Source: Aquanectria penicillioides
Lineage: Eukaryota; Ascomycota; Sordariomycetes; Hypocreales; Nectriaceae
Direction: 5' to 3'
Assembly (NCBI GenBank): GCA_003415625.1
Contig: PYIU01000008.1
Span: 3,472,001 to 3,536,000 of the forward strand
Length of the DNA: 64,000 bases
Each line of letters starts with the position of its first letter. The first letter of the stretch is position 1. A program made the translations under genes and the position numbers. The notes under the pieces are model-generated. The model had not been told where the DNA came from. It did not search any database and saw only the letters and a program-made list of their open reading frames with translations. Below are positions 1 through 11,856 of this stretch, in pieces.

Positions 1-55
1 TTATGACCTTGGAAATTCTCTCTTGCCATTTCCAGCTGAGACATACTGGCTGCTC

Positions 56-3000
56 TTATTTCATAGCCACCTCCTTTGCTCGGCGTAAACCTCGTGCTTT
101 TGATATTAACTTGACAATCTCTTCATTCCCAAGTTCCTTTGCATACGACAACGATGTTCGATCGTGCGCATCCTTTATATCAACATTTGCGCCGGCTTCA
201 ATCAAGATTTTCACAGCTGTTGAGTGACCCCCGATTGCAGCGAGGAAAACAGGAGTCTGAGAATCAGCAGATGGATGATTCAGATTGGCACCGTGGTCGA
301 TCAGCAACTCGATGATGTCGTCTGCGCCCTTGGTAGCCGCAACGCCTAATGGCGAGTTCACCCCATCGCGCTCTGGACCGACTTGGGCCCCTTTTCGAAG
401 AAGTAGTCTTGCGAGATCCCAGTGCCCTTCTTGGATAGCTGTGCCCAGAAGCGTGAGGCCTGAGATGCATCTATCTTCAAGTTCGGCCTCATGATCAAGA
501 AGCAGCTCCACGATGGATTCATGGCCTTTCTGGACCGCGAGACCGACCGCTGTCTGATTCCCAGAAGTGTCAGTTTCGTTGCTGCTCCTAGCTCGATTAA
601 TAATCTGACAACTTCCACATGACCCATAGACGCAGCCACACAGAGCGGCGTCCCTTCTCCGAAGCTTCGTTGGTCAATGTCGGAGCCGTTACTGCACAGC
701 AGTTTGGTCAGGGGTATATGACCCAATTCAGTGGCATGGCTGAGTGCTATTCTTCCACGTATATCCTGAGTATTAACATCTGCGCCCATGCTGATAAGTG
801 TAGTAGCAGCGTCGATTTGTCCAAATCGTGCAGCCCAGACAAGTGGCACCTCGCGGTCATCATCCCCATCTATTTTTGCTCCTACCCCGATCAACCGTAT
901 AATTTCCGCAACTTGGCCATTTTCTACAGCTGATAATAACTCAGTTGTGTACTTTTTATGCTGTCTTGATTCATAATCGACGTGTTCTATGCGTAATTTC
1001 TCATTGAGAATTTCCTGTTCTTGTAGAAGCACGGCAATTTCGTCATGGCCATTCCGCTCCGCTACAGCCAGTGGCGTATCACCCTCGGATGTTGTAGAGT
1101 CAATGGTGGCCCCAGCCCTTACGAGTAACCTTACTATGTCAAGATGACCCCCAGCAGCCGCGAACAGAAGTGGCGTTTTCTGATAAAAGACGGTCGAGTT
1201 TGGGTCGCTTCCTTTCTTCAAGAGGAGATCGACGATGTTTGCATGTCCCTTCTGTGCCGCCGCACACAGCGGAGTTTGGCCATCGCAATCCACGGTGTCA
1301 ACAGACACTCCCTGTGAAAGCAGATTGCGAACGATTGCTTCATGGTTATATCTTGAAGCCCACCAAAGGGCAGTTTCTCCATTTGTATCAGTCGAGTCAA
1401 GGTTAGCCCCTTTGCTGATCAAGAGGTTGACCATTGATTCTTGGCCGTTTTCTGCTCCCAATGACACCGCGCTACGGCCATTTATATCTCTGGAATCAAT
1501 GTCAACGCCCTGTTGAAAAAGGCTTGTTACCAGAGGTGTATCGCCATTGCCTGCAGCAGAGACAAATTGGACGACCAATGGGTCTTCAGATTCCTCCAAT
1601 ACAATTTTTTGCAATGGGTTCTTTCTGCTAAGTAACGTTGCCATAGAAGCGTGGTTGTTCTCCATGGCAATATTCTTTGCTAGTTGACGACCAGCTGTAA
1701 TTGCCGATGGATCAGCACCGTTTTCGAGGAGTTTCTCTGCAATTTCTTCCCAGCCATACCGGGCGGAATAGTGAAGAGGAGTCCATTTCTGGTTGGCAGT
1801 CTCGTTCACTCGAGCACCATGCTCCAGCAGCATGGATACAATCTCTTCATGCCCATGCTGGACGGCAAGACATAGACCTGTTTGACCAGAGCCCTCTGCC
1901 TTAGCATCAACATCGATTCCTTTTCGCAGAAAAAATTGAACGAGATGCGCATCTTTTGCTTGGATTGCAAAATGCACAGCCGTCAAGTTGCCCTCTGCCG
2001 TCGCCATTGGATCGGCGCCACGATCGGTCAGAAATGAAATGGCTTTCGTTTCTCCCTCTAGCGCAGCTGCAAGTAGCGGAGTCATTCCGTTGGCATCTCT
2101 TGCTTCAATATCAGCACCATTTTCGAGGAGAAGTTGCATGATTTCTCGATGGCCTCGACGAGCTGCGAAGTGTAAGGGCTGAGCTCCACCAAGGTCAATG
2201 GTGTCAACACGAGCCTGGTTTTCCAGAAGGAGCCGAACTATCTCAGTTCGCCCTTCGAATGAGGCAGCGCTCAAGGCGGTGTGCCCTCTTCTATCTTTTT
2301 GCTCCGTGTCGGCCTTGTTCTGCAAAAGAACTTTCAATACAGATTGTGCATTCCCAAAGACAGCTTCATGCAATGCTGTCTGCCAAAGAACGTTCTTTGC
2401 AGTTACATCAGCGCCATGGTCAAGAAGACAGCGTCTATCAGCAGCGTAGTATAAGCGAATGTAGGTTTTTTATTAGGCCTCGCGAGCAGATTTGAATCAC
2501 TCCAGCTGACGACTGGGGCAAAAACTCACACAATGTCTGTATGGTTTCGAGCCGCTGCCAAATGAAGAGAAGTTGCGCTGCGCCGAGTTGTCCACCAGGG
2601 CTGCGAACCTAACGACAAGAGCATTTTCACCGCTTCGAGGTGACCATACCAACTCGCTACATGTATCGGAGTGAGTCCATTATATTCCAGACATTGGATA
2701 TCGGCTTTCATATCTCCTAGCATGCGTATGATTTGGCAAGAACCCTCTCGCGCAGCTAAATGCAAGACAGAACTTCGTCTTCCTTTTCCTCGTGAGATGC
2801 TAGAGCCATGACCGATGAGTAATTTGGCAGCTTCGTAATGCCCATGGCTTACTGCATGGTACAATGCTGAATTGCCTCTGTTGTCCGGCTCCTCGAGGAC
2901 CGCGTTCGCCTCCAATAGCATGCATAATATTTCGCATGAGCCACTTGCTGCAGCCATGTGAAGGGCTGTGGCTCCGGTAACGAAATCCTTGAAATTTGTG

Positions 3001-3161
3001 TCAACACCCTCATCTAGCAATGTGCGAACCAGCTGTGAGTTGCCCCGTTCAGCAGCCCATATGAGAGCGTCGTCACTCCAGATTCGAAGCCTCCCTGGTT
3101 TATGTGCATCGATGAATATCGACATGTCAAGTTCTGGGGAAACCGGAAGTGGGTCTGACAT
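56..3161 (-). CDS. Large ankyrin-repeat protein, one apparent frameshift
   Basis: About 28 ankyrin repeats with little else; the start of each repeat is recognisable (TALHMAA, TPIHVAS, TPLHYSA, TPLLFAA). Ankyrin arrays bind partner proteins, and no catalytic domain is visible, so the partner is unknown. Two exons: 3161-2530 and 2434-56, with donor GTGAGT and acceptor ATAG; the 95-nt intron is needed to keep the repeat at the junction intact (DIV/RCLLDHGAD). I chose the ATG at 3161 (MSDPLP); one at 3170 is also in frame. Near 574-576 the repeats move from one frame to another at an AAA run. Adding one base makes the exons sum to 3012 nt, giving 1003 residues. Without it the protein stops at 358 after a nonsense tail. 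This is either a sequence error or a late truncation that removes about five repeats. Confidence 0.85.
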
Positions 3162-3170
3162 GGTGAGCAA

Positions 3171-4033
3171 ATCCTAGTAGTTTGATATGAGAGATGTTGG
3201 GTTTTACTTGTTGTAACGGTGTAATTCGGAGTTGGGGTTAGTGTTGCAACATCCAAGGGGCGCTCGATAAGAGTGATGGGAAGAGGGAGAAACTGGGACT
3301 GATAAGTGGAAAATTTTCCCTTGAAAGTGTCTTTCAGGCCTTCTTGTGTGTCTCAATAGGTAAGATAGTGTGATGCTTGTTGTTATTTACTACGTCTGAC
3401 ACTCATGCGTGTAATCTGACAGCAACACCCAGGAACAAGCAGGCAGGTTTAGGCAGCCGGAAGATTGATATTCCGGTAAAAGCAAGTGGCATTTTGACTG
3501 CCGGAAGCCTCCACTTCTCTCCTCGCTCACAGCCAACTTAGTGAGGCTTTAACAGCGGGGTCAGGACCCGAACCCAGCATCGAATCTGGGGATCCTAGGG
3601 ATGCGTTTTGCTACAGGGTATCAAGTAGTTGTTTTTAAAGAGCCCTTGGGGCAATCCATTCCATGTGGAGGAAAGCCGGGATGGTGTCGTGATGGTGAAA
3701 GGCCACACGCAAGTGGCGATGATGCCATCAACTTGATCCACTGCACGTTTGGGGAATGCATTTGTTCGCTGTCTATTTACGCGACACCCGAGCCGAGGAG
3801 TTAAGTTCGGGTGGGTCAATCACCGATGCCGCAAGATAAAAGATGGATCGTTCACCCCGCACAATGGCGATCGATCATCGTTCACTCAACAACGTGTCGA
3901 CGGATAGATCCGAGTCAATTCTGGGAGTTTTGCCTGTCTAGATATCCTGACTGATTGCCCAATTGCCGAGTCGAAATCTGCCGTGTAAGAAAAAAAAAGC
4001 AACTCAAACAGCTACCCTACAGCAACCACCAAC
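3171..4033. promoter_or_regulatory. Divergent intergenic region
   Basis: Lies between the ankyrin gene (minus) and the aldolase gene (plus), so it should hold both promoters. I see no gene here. The short open frames at 3595-3819 have no family character. An A-rich tract precedes the aldolase start. No specific operator could be identified. Confidence 0.5.
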
Positions 4034-5410
4034 ATGGCCTCCTTTGAGACTCCGCTCCGCACGGCCCTCCAGGCCCAAGCCCAGGATTCGCAGTTTGGGT
4101 TCTGGCTCACGTTAGTATTCCCCGGATTCGTCTCCACTGGTGAAGTTGATGCGAGGAGAAAGATCAACGAGTCTTCGGATCAAGGATTTTGGTTTATTTC
4201 AAAGCTTTTGAGGGATTTTGCCCTCATTCTCCACGGTTACTGACGTTTTGTTCGGATCCTGTAGCATTCCCAGTGCTCCCGTTGCTCGGGTATTTCTCCG
4301 AGCGGCTTCGGGTTCTCCGTTCAAGAAGTTCAGCTGGGTTTTGATCGACGCCGAGCACGGTTTAATATCAGACAACCACTACTATGAGGTACCTTCGCCT
4401 CCAATGAGGTCTTTATGAACCACGAATTCCTAATGAAGAGTTTCTTAGCTGGCCACCGCCGTCGCCGCTGAGGGCGCCAGTCCCATTATCCGACTTCCCT
4501 GGGCCGAAGAATGGATGATTAAGCGGGCTCTTGATGCGGGGGCCCACGGGGTTTTGCTGCCCATGTGCCATACTGCGGTGGGTCTGCTCCTCATGGCGTA
4601 TTCATGGAGTATTTTCATGGATTACACGATCTCTCACCGGAGAAACTTTTGCTAACATTTTTTTTATTTTCCGCCCGTATAGGAAGATGCTAAGCGGATT
4701 GTTCAATACTCCAAGTACCCGCCACTTGGATCGCGCGGATACGGACCCATGTTTGCTCCCCATACATTGCCCGGACTGAGCGGAGCCCAGTACGACGATG
4801 GTGCCGACCAGAGCTTGTTGGTTATGGTTCAGATTGAGTCGAGGTCAGCAGTCGAGAATGTGGAAGCGATCGCTCAGACAGAGGGCGTTGATGTCCTCCT
4901 TATTGGTAAGTTGACATGCAACTGGACAGGACTATATGCAACTACTAGAAGATTACTGCAAGAAGTGGAACCCGTAAACAAGCAAACCGAAGAAAAGATG
5001 ATCTAAATTTGATGAATTCCGCTAACCCACCATGACTAGGACCTTTCGATCTCGCCAAACAGATGGGTGTGGTTCGTGGTGGTGAGGAGCACGAGGCCGC
5101 CATCCAGGCCACTCTCAAGGCCGCCAAGTCAGCAGGCAAGAAGGCCGCTATTTTCTGTGAGTGAACTTGTATTAGGCGTGGCAATTTTTATTCCGCTATT
5201 CCTTGGTTTACCTATGAACTTTATGTTTCTGTACTGACCTGCGAATCCCTAGGCTCAAACGGTAGCCAAGCTCTTGCTCGCGCCGCAGAGGGTTTTGACA
5301 TGGTGTCGATTACTACCGATCTGGCTGCCATGGAGGAGGGCATGACCAACGCCCTTAAAGCAGCGAGCGGAAAAGAAGGAGAAGAGTCAAAAGCTCGCGA
5401 CGGATATTGA
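4034..5410 (+). CDS. HpcH/HpaI-family aldolase
   Basis: Class II, metal-dependent aldolase of the HpcH/HpaI (2,4-dihydroxyhept-2-ene-dioate aldolase/citrate lyase) fold, which cleaves or forms 2-oxo-acid plus aldehyde bonds; the actual substrate cannot be read from sequence. Six exons: 4034-4110, 4265-4388, 4449-4577, 4683-4905, 5040-5156 and 5253-5410, all GT..AG. They sum to 828 nt (275 residues), about the usual family size. Diagnostic segments are WVLIDAEHG, GAHGVLLPMCHTAEDAKRIV, the glycine-rich PPLGSRGYGPM, and MVQIESRSAVENVEAI (metal-binding Glu), followed by GPFDLA. Probably cytosolic, as no signal peptide is seen. Intact and ordinary in base use. Convergent with the esterase gene downstream. 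Confidence 0.92.
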
Positions 5411-5838
5411 TAGAATATATAGAATAGAATATATCTGAGATGACCAATATTAAAGCCTACAGGTAGACATGGCGCCTGGAATAAAATCGTATTCTACATT
5501 ACCTCTTTGCTACGCATCATATTTAAGACTGGAGTTGAAACTAACATAAATTGGAAACGATGTTCATTAATCCGGCAGTAACGCCCGTAATGCGAATAAT
5601 ATTTTAGACATCGCATGCATCGCCATTTTCGCAAACCGGAGATGGTAGAAGTTGGCATGCAAGAAATGGTCGGTTCAGTCATTTTTCCAGTCCTATGTTC
5701 AAAACCCCGGTGATGCTCTCAATAATATACAACAAGTGAAAAATGTGCGGAAATAAATGGTCATCCTGAAAAAACTCCCCGCTTGTCAACAAACGCTCAT
5801 GCAGGCCTTCCATATTTGATGTATGCTTCCTCTCCCGC
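5411..5838. other. Convergent 3' intergenic region
   Basis: The 3' flanks of the aldolase (plus) and esterase (minus) genes meet here. AT-rich, with AATAT and AATAAA-like tracts suitable for polyadenylation. No gene seen. Confidence 0.5.
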
Positions 5839-6654
5839 TTAGTACACAGTCGTGATCGGGGTCTTGATGTAAGACTGCAGGCTGGTGGTGCCGTTCATCT
5901 TCTGGTAGATGGCCTGGGCGAAAGCCTGGGCGCTGAGCTTGGCACCGGTAGGGCTGGTGTGGGTGTGGTCGTTGGGGTACAGGGCGTTGACGGCGGTGTT
6001 GCCGAGCTTCAGGTACATGTTGCTGACGGCCTGGAAGTGGTCGACAAAGACGACGCTGCTGCTGCTCAGGGCCTTGGTGGCCGTTTTCTGGTAGCCGACG
6101 AAGCGGGTGGTGGTGCCGACGTAGGAGCCAGTCTCCCACTGGTTGTTGGGAGTCTGCGAGCTCAGGATGACGGTAGCACCCTTGGCCAGCATGAGCTTGG
6201 AAGCCTGGATCACGTAGTAGACAAAAGTGTAGACGGTCTCGCCCGTGTCGTCGGAGATGCAGGTCTCGGTGCCGGAGCCGGGGCAGTCGGACCGGCCGTT
6301 GTCGTTGGACTCGGGCGAGCCGCCGTCGTTGTGGCCGAACTCGATAACAACAATGTCTCCCGAAGTGACGAGGTCGGCAACGGCCGCAAATCGGCCCTCG
6401 TTCCAGTAAGAGCGAGCAGAGCGGCCGCCAATGGCCTTGTTAACCGTGGTGAGAGAGACATAGCTGCTGATGTAGTTGCCCCATCCGTCCGTGTCGCCGT
6501 CGTTGGCTCCGTTCTTGGCCATGGTGCTGTCGCCGCAGAAGTAAACAGTAGGCGTGGCTCGGGGAGCCAGCTTGACGGGCTCAGGTGCTGGAGCAGCCGC
6601 CACCTGGGCGACACCGTAGACCAGGGCTACGAGAGATGCAGTGGTGAACTTCAT
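5839..6654 (-). CDS. Secreted SGNH/GDSL esterase, rhamnogalacturonan acetylesterase-like
   Basis: Intronless, 271 residues. The start at 6654 is chosen because it gives a signal peptide (MKFTTASLVALVYGVAQVAA, then a proline-rich pro-segment); the longer open frame to 6891 has no such character. SGNH blocks are in order: GDST near residue 41 (nucleophile Ser), the GGRSARSY block (oxyanion Gly), GHNDGG (oxyanion Asn), and NDHTH near the C terminus (catalytic Asp and His). This layout and length match carbohydrate esterase family 12, enzymes that remove acetyl groups from pectic rhamnogalacturonan. The substrate is inferred from the family. An extracellular plant-cell-wall role is likely. Confidence 0.92.
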   Translation of the reverse strand: MKFTTASLVALVYGVAQVAAAPAPEPVKLAPRATPTVYFCGDSTMAKNGANDGDTDGWGNYISSYVSLTTVNKAIGGRSARSYWNEGRFAAVADLVTSGDIVVIEFGHNDGGSPESNDNGRSDCPGSGTETCISDDTGETVYTFVYYVIQASKLMLAKGATVILSSQTPNNQWETGSYVGTTTRFVGYQKTATKALSSSSVVFVDHFQAVSNMYLKLGNTAVNALYPNDHTHTSPTGAKLSAQAFAQAIYQKMNGTTSLQSYIKTPITTVY

Positions 6655-8733
6655 GGCGTAGGCAAGATATCCAGTATCCGTAATCGAGAAGGGGACCGCA
6701 AATCGGAGCAAATAGAAACAGAAAAAGTGATGCTTTGGCTCTAGGGAAAAAACTCGAGTAGAAACACCAAGAAAAGAGGCGTCCAGCTGCAGTTCAAATA
6801 CGACGGCTCGCACAAGCCAATACGCAATACGCTCGCGTGGCCCAATGTAGTAATCGAATGGTTTCCGAAACGGAGACCTGGGCGTTTCCATAATAAAGCT
6901 GTCGCGGAGGCCAGCTCCGCTTAGCCAAGTTTGGCGTTTGTTCCGGCCCTGTCCGTTTTCTCAGACACAAACAATTTCCCGCCAGTGAGAGCGGGCAACT
7001 AAGGCATAAGACACAGGTCCCTATAGTCTTTTTACGCGGAAAAATTAAAGGACCTATGGACAGACGAAGGGTTTCAAGACCACAAATCATCTTATCGCCA
7101 AGGTACCGCGCGAAGGCTAAGTGTTTGCCGCTCCGCTTAGAATTAAGAGCGAGCCCCCCCGCAGAGCATCTGCGCGGAGCGTGGGTTACCGGGACTTCCG
7201 AGTACGGAACTTTATACAGGGAACAGGTTGCGAAAATTCAATGCTTTTTTAATCTTGTTTAACTTTGATCGGTGGATAGTAGTTGAAAGCTTAAGGGGAC
7301 TATTCCCGTTGGTGGATTGTTCGGTTTCGCACTGATAGCGCCGGGCAAGCCGAGGAGCTGCAAAGACGTGACTACGGAGCCAGAAACTCCAGGTTTGCGG
7401 GGGGAACGTGGCCGGCTGAGTTGGTATTATTACCTTCTTCGCTGGTGTTAAGACATGGGATTCATAATCTTGCATATCCGGCCAGTGGGCCACTTGTCAT
7501 ATGGGCCCTTTCCCGAGGCTTCAGGCAAGTCGGCAGGTTTCAACAATCGAAGAACCCGCCATTGCTGACGACAAAACGTGCCAAGATTAGCAACATTCTG
7601 GGCTCTGCGTTTTCTATAGATCATCCCAGGGGCGGATCTTTCATCCGAGCCTGAAACGACGTGGTGGATCAGCCCCGAGCATGTGAACATGGGTCGTCGT
7701 TTGGGCGCCTCACCATGGAAATCCACTATCTGCCGACGTGTTTCAGGTACCTCCGGGGTCGTGTTTTGCATGTTGGAAGCTAGCCTTTTCTGTAGCATTG
7801 TCCAACTCAATTCATTTTATTGCAGTTCTGGCTTGAGCTTTATAATGAGACGGTGGTTCTCCTGGGACGAAAGCTTTGAGATTCATTATTGATGCATTTC
7901 GCTTTTCAGAGGCCTCATCATGGAAAGAAAGGGTGGATGGCAGACTGATTTACTAGAGCTGACGATTGAATATGACACCGATGAGATTTGAATTGATTGC
8001 GAGATACTAAAGTAGAAAAACGTACAAAAGACCAGAAACAAAAACAGAGGAAAATGAGAAAGGGGAAGGTAAAAGGGAAGCATCCAACTCCGTGCAGCCG
8101 TTGACTACCTTCGCAGCGCTGATGCGTCTCAATCCAATAGCTGCGATGGGCCGAGGAATGCCTGCTCAAACTCAACCCATTCCGATCCTGCACTCCCATT
8201 GTTCCTGGCTCAAAATATCGCAGCAGCAGTTGGAACTTTTGATAAAAATTGTTCAAATTCTTTCGCCTCTTGTAACTCCGTAGCTAGGTTCCCGATAAAT
8301 TCAAGACCCCGGAAAGAAATCCGGCCGCTGAGAGAAAAATGCTGAGTCCAGGTTGTGGTACTAGGAACAAAATTAGACTGCACCAACAAAGCGCCCTAGA
8401 GTTGGTGTCAGCAAGGTTGACCTCGCCAACTCTACAGAACTTACAACGCGGTTGACGGAGTATAACAGTCTACTTTAGTGGCTCCTCGGTGATAACTGGC
8501 TCGATCTAGTGCTAAGGATATTAATCTCAGTTCTTTGACTGCGCCGTTCTCTGCTACTTGCACAAGTCGGAAAAGCCTCTCTGAGCCGGGATCATCGGAA
8601 AAGGAGGTTTCTCATACAATTTAACGCCAAACGTGTCAAAAAAAAAAAGACTGGTTTTATTTTCAAGCCTATATCTTGCGATTGAGAAAATATGTCGTTT
8701 TCTTTGCTGTAGTCTATGATGCGATCGATGGAC
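6655..8733. other. Gene-poor stretch upstream of the esterase
   Basis: Contains the esterase promoter at its left edge and otherwise nothing I can support. The open frames (for example 7212-7493 minus and 7448-7810 minus) show no domain, signal peptide or conserved motif and no plausible splicing into longer products. Confidence 0.4.
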
Positions 8734-9106
8734 TCAAAAATAATCACGCAGGTGGCGGTTTGCTGATTTTCTAGCATTCTCAAGCTCGACCCATATATGG
8801 TCATTTCCGTACAAACCCTTGGTGGGATTAATATGGGGAGTTTGTGCCCAGTTCCAGATGGATGCGATCATGAGATGCTCCAATGCGATGTTTCGGTCAC
8901 TGGAAGGGGAGCCACTAGCTGCCAAGGCCTCTTCAAGTGTGGTGATGGTTTGTTGACAAGCATGAGAAGTGCTTCCGACGAGGGCAATTTGGTCAGCCCG
9001 AAAGGATCCCCCACCCTGGACTTCGTTCATCTTGGGCTCCTTGATGATGTTGGTGGGGATGGGAAAAAACGTGCATCCGAAGTTGCAAGGCAGTTCGTTC
9101 CATCCT
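8734..9106 (-). CDS. Uncharacterised open frame
   Basis: An open frame without stops runs on from the ATG at 9030 in both directions. Upstream it is open to a possible acceptor TTCTAG near 9083, reading GWNELPCNFGCTFFPIPTN. Inside it encodes SDRNIALEHLMIASIWNWA and ends at 8734 (RHLRDYF). The composition looks protein-like rather than random, but I do not recognise a family and could not build a complete gene around it. It may be one exon of a small gene or a decayed fragment. Confidence 0.25.
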
Positions 9107-10713
9107 AGAATCCAAAAGCGTGCGGAATGGCACTGTTTTCATTTCATCCCTGTCGTAATTCTAACAATTACTACTGCCAACTCAATTTGAACCGCTGTAC
9201 CTATTGACACAAACGATTTCCGCTTTCGACATGTAGAATCAGATTTCATGGGATGGTAGCTGATCTAATGGACGTGTATGACGGTGTTCTGCTGCAATCA
9301 AATGTTGTTCTGTGGCTTCAAGTATTGGATTTCACTGATTGAAGAAGATGCCTGGAATACAACCATTAACCAAGCCCCCGCCAACCTCTTGTTAGGCATG
9401 GTTCCAGAAATCTGGCGCGTTCGCTCGGTCGAGGTAGTTGATCCACAGGACGATTCTTGCCGCGATACGTATGTTTCAGTGGAGGTGAGTACTCCCCTGA
9501 TGCCGAGACTCTTCCCCAAATGCTCTAAAAACAGCGCCGAGTTGTATTAATTCTCAGCGACAGAGGTCGACCCTCAACACAAGTTCGCCACGCTTTCAAA
9601 TCCCACACGATGCTTGACAGCCGATGCCCGTGACCTATTCTACAAGTTTGCCCCGACATCCGGTCATCAGTTCTTCGTTTACAGTATACACCACCTTCCT
9701 CACATGACGAACATGTTTCCGATTGCCGAAGGAGTTGAAGTGGCCGATAACAGAACAAAGAGAATGTATGCACACTGGGTTTTTTTGTGTGATAACCCAG
9801 CAGAATCCACTTATCGAAATGGAAGGACCAACAGAATCGAGATTTTGAAGCACGGCACTGAACATAGAAGATGACATGCTGGAGCTCAATCGCTGCCGAT
9901 TTTGAGGGCGCTAATCCAAGGATGTCTCCTTTACCAGACCCAGGATAATTCGGCAACGAAAAAACTTCTATCTGATTCGGGAGATTTATTGAAGGATTTG
10001 GCGTCTAAATTGCCTTAGCTCTAGGAAGTTTTCAACAACCAGAGTTTTCGATTGACAAATCTTATTACAGCGCTGACGTGAAAGTGAAGACGAAAAACCC
10101 TGGCCAGGGCGAAGCCATTGAACCATGGCATCGTCCAAACAATACTGAACTTACATCAAGTCACAGGATGCGTCTAAGAATACCGAGAGTGAATCAGATC
10201 TATCTCCAATCAGCTAACCGCTGAGTAAGGTAATAAATCTAAGTCGTACCAACGTTCCCCAAAGTTATCAGCCATTGCTGGAGTCGTTGGGTCAGTCCTC
10301 GCCGACGCGGCGTTTAAATACTACCGTTATACCATCCATCATATCCATAACGGTTATGGTATTCCCGACGATCGCGGGTGGTGCTAACTTATCGCTTGCT
10401 TCAACGCCCCGAAGCATAGGTACAAACTCCGACTGCAGGCTGGAGAAGACGAGGCTCTCAACTACCTCCAGAGACTCTGCAACAGATAACTTCGAAAAGG
10501 CTCTAAGTGACGTAAAAGCCATCATGGCCATGGCAAAGAATGAGTAGAATTGCCGGCTTGCAAGCCAGTGAATGAATGGATGGACGAGATGAGTAAAATT
10601 TCCGACTCTGGATGTCGCGATTAGTAATCTTTGATGCCCAGACCAGCTCTCATAGTGTGTGTAGGACTGAGTATGCATCGGACCCATTTGTCAGCAGACG
10701 GACTTGGTAGAAT
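9107..10713. other. Gene-poor stretch with weak open frames
   Basis: Two plus-strand frames (9278-9550 and 9614-9874) and one minus-strand frame (10292-10687) are present. None has a recognisable domain, and attempts to splice 9278-9550 through its GTGAGT donor near 9484 run quickly into stops. The minus-strand frame contains a short hydrophobic start (MAMMAFTSLRAF) but nothing more. The promoter of the zinc-cluster gene at 10774 probably lies at the right end. Confidence 0.35.
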
Positions 10714-10773
10714 GTGGCTTACTCCAGTCAAGGTCCTGTCTTTATCCAAATTGTCCATGAAGCTGGCTTGAAT

Positions 10774-11856
10774 ATGTCGATTCGACGTCAATCGTGCGAG
10801 GCGTGCTTCAAGGCGCGGCGGAAATGTGACCTGACGCATCCCATCTGTGCGAGATGCGAACGTAATGACAAGACATGCCTGTACGTCTATCCAGCCCAGC
10901 TGCCAATCGACGCCGTGGTCCCGGCCTCCAGTTCCGCTCTCATGCGGGCTGATAATGAAGCCATCGAGACTCTCGGAGACTCTTATATCCTACAGCACAA
11001 GCGAAAACGCGAGAGAAGCTTATCGTCGCATGAGCGGCGACGCCCAAGCGTTCCGAGATACCTGGGCCACCTGGGGGAACTACAGCCTATCAAGGGCTCA
11101 AGCAACGAGGCCTGGGTTGTTGAGCAGATTCGAGGATACCCGCTAGTATTTGCATTACAGACGGAAACGGTCTTCATTCACAAAAAGCTGTACCCTGGCT
11201 CGTTGCCCCGGCCACTGCTAACCGCCTTTGGAATTTGCGCTGCCTGTCTCTCCATGACTGAGCAGAACCAACCAGTGCTGTTCCAAAGTCTGGATCTGGA
11301 GATGACGGATTGGCTTTCGTCTGTCCCCACAGGTATTTTGCTGGATGACCTCATCACGCTGCAGGCTGCTGTCCTGTACCAAATCATCAGACTCTTCTAC
11401 GGCGGCATCGAGCAGCGCATTGTTGCAGAGCGACAAGAGTATTCGGTCAGGTCATATGCGCTCAAATTACTCCGGCAAGCGCAAACCGAACTGCAGACCA
11501 TGCCGCAGACCTGGGAAACCTGGCTCCTGGGCGAGAGCACCCGTCGAACCGTTTTGGTGGCTTTCAAGCTGTATACGATTTACCGCAACCACCGCTACGG
11601 GAAGTGCACCGAGGTTTCGGCCATCTCCATTCTACCCGTATCGAGCAGGCCGGGCTCGTGGTGCTCGCGCGATGTTTATCTGGAGTATCGGGGCCCGGAG
11701 AAGATAATGACATATGCGGAATACGCAACGATCAATTCCAGGATCGCCGTCAACACCCTGGAGCCGTTCGAGAAACTCATTGTGAGAGGCTGCGACAACA
11801 TGAGGCTGATTGAGACATCGCCTTCCCCCAGAGTGCCAGAGACTGAGTCTGCTTGA
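10774..11856 (+). CDS. Zn2Cys6 zinc-cluster transcription factor
   Basis: A small regulator of 360 residues without introns. The N terminus is the binuclear zinc cluster: CEACFKARRKCDLTHPICAR up to the sixth Cys, followed by a basic segment (KRKRERS). The middle and C-terminal parts are hydrophobic-helical, as in the regulatory region of short fungal zinc-cluster proteins, but lack a clear Fungal_trans signature. I chose the start at 10774 (MSIRRQSC) because such factors usually begin just before the cluster; an in-frame ATG at 10714 would add 20 residues. It should be nuclear and DNA-binding, probably at CGG half-sites. The targets are unknown; the alcohol dehydrogenase gene downstream in the same orientation is one candidate. 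Confidence 0.85.
   Translation: MSIRRQSCEACFKARRKCDLTHPICARCERNDKTCLYVYPAQLPIDAVVPASSSALMRADNEAIETLGDSYILQHKRKRERSLSSHERRRPSVPRYLGHLGELQPIKGSSNEAWVVEQIRGYPLVFALQTETVFIHKKLYPGSLPRPLLTAFGICAACLSMTEQNQPVLFQSLDLEMTDWLSSVPTGILLDDLITLQAAVLYQIIRLFYGGIEQRIVAERQEYSVRSYALKLLRQAQTELQTMPQTWETWLLGESTRRTVLVAFKLYTIYRNHRYGKCTEVSAISILPVSSRPGSWCSRDVYLEYRGPEKIMTYAEYATINSRIAVNTLEPFEKLIVRGCDNMRLIETSPSPRVPETESA

Noticed and set aside
3540..3600. Possible tRNA/5S-like string with paired GGATCC-type words
   Set aside because: Could not be folded into a cloverleaf, and the 5S internal control region is absent.
5959..6744. 261-codon open frame on the strand opposite the esterase gene
   Set aside because: Valine/glycine-rich shadow caused by GC-rich third positions of the real gene; no domain or signal.
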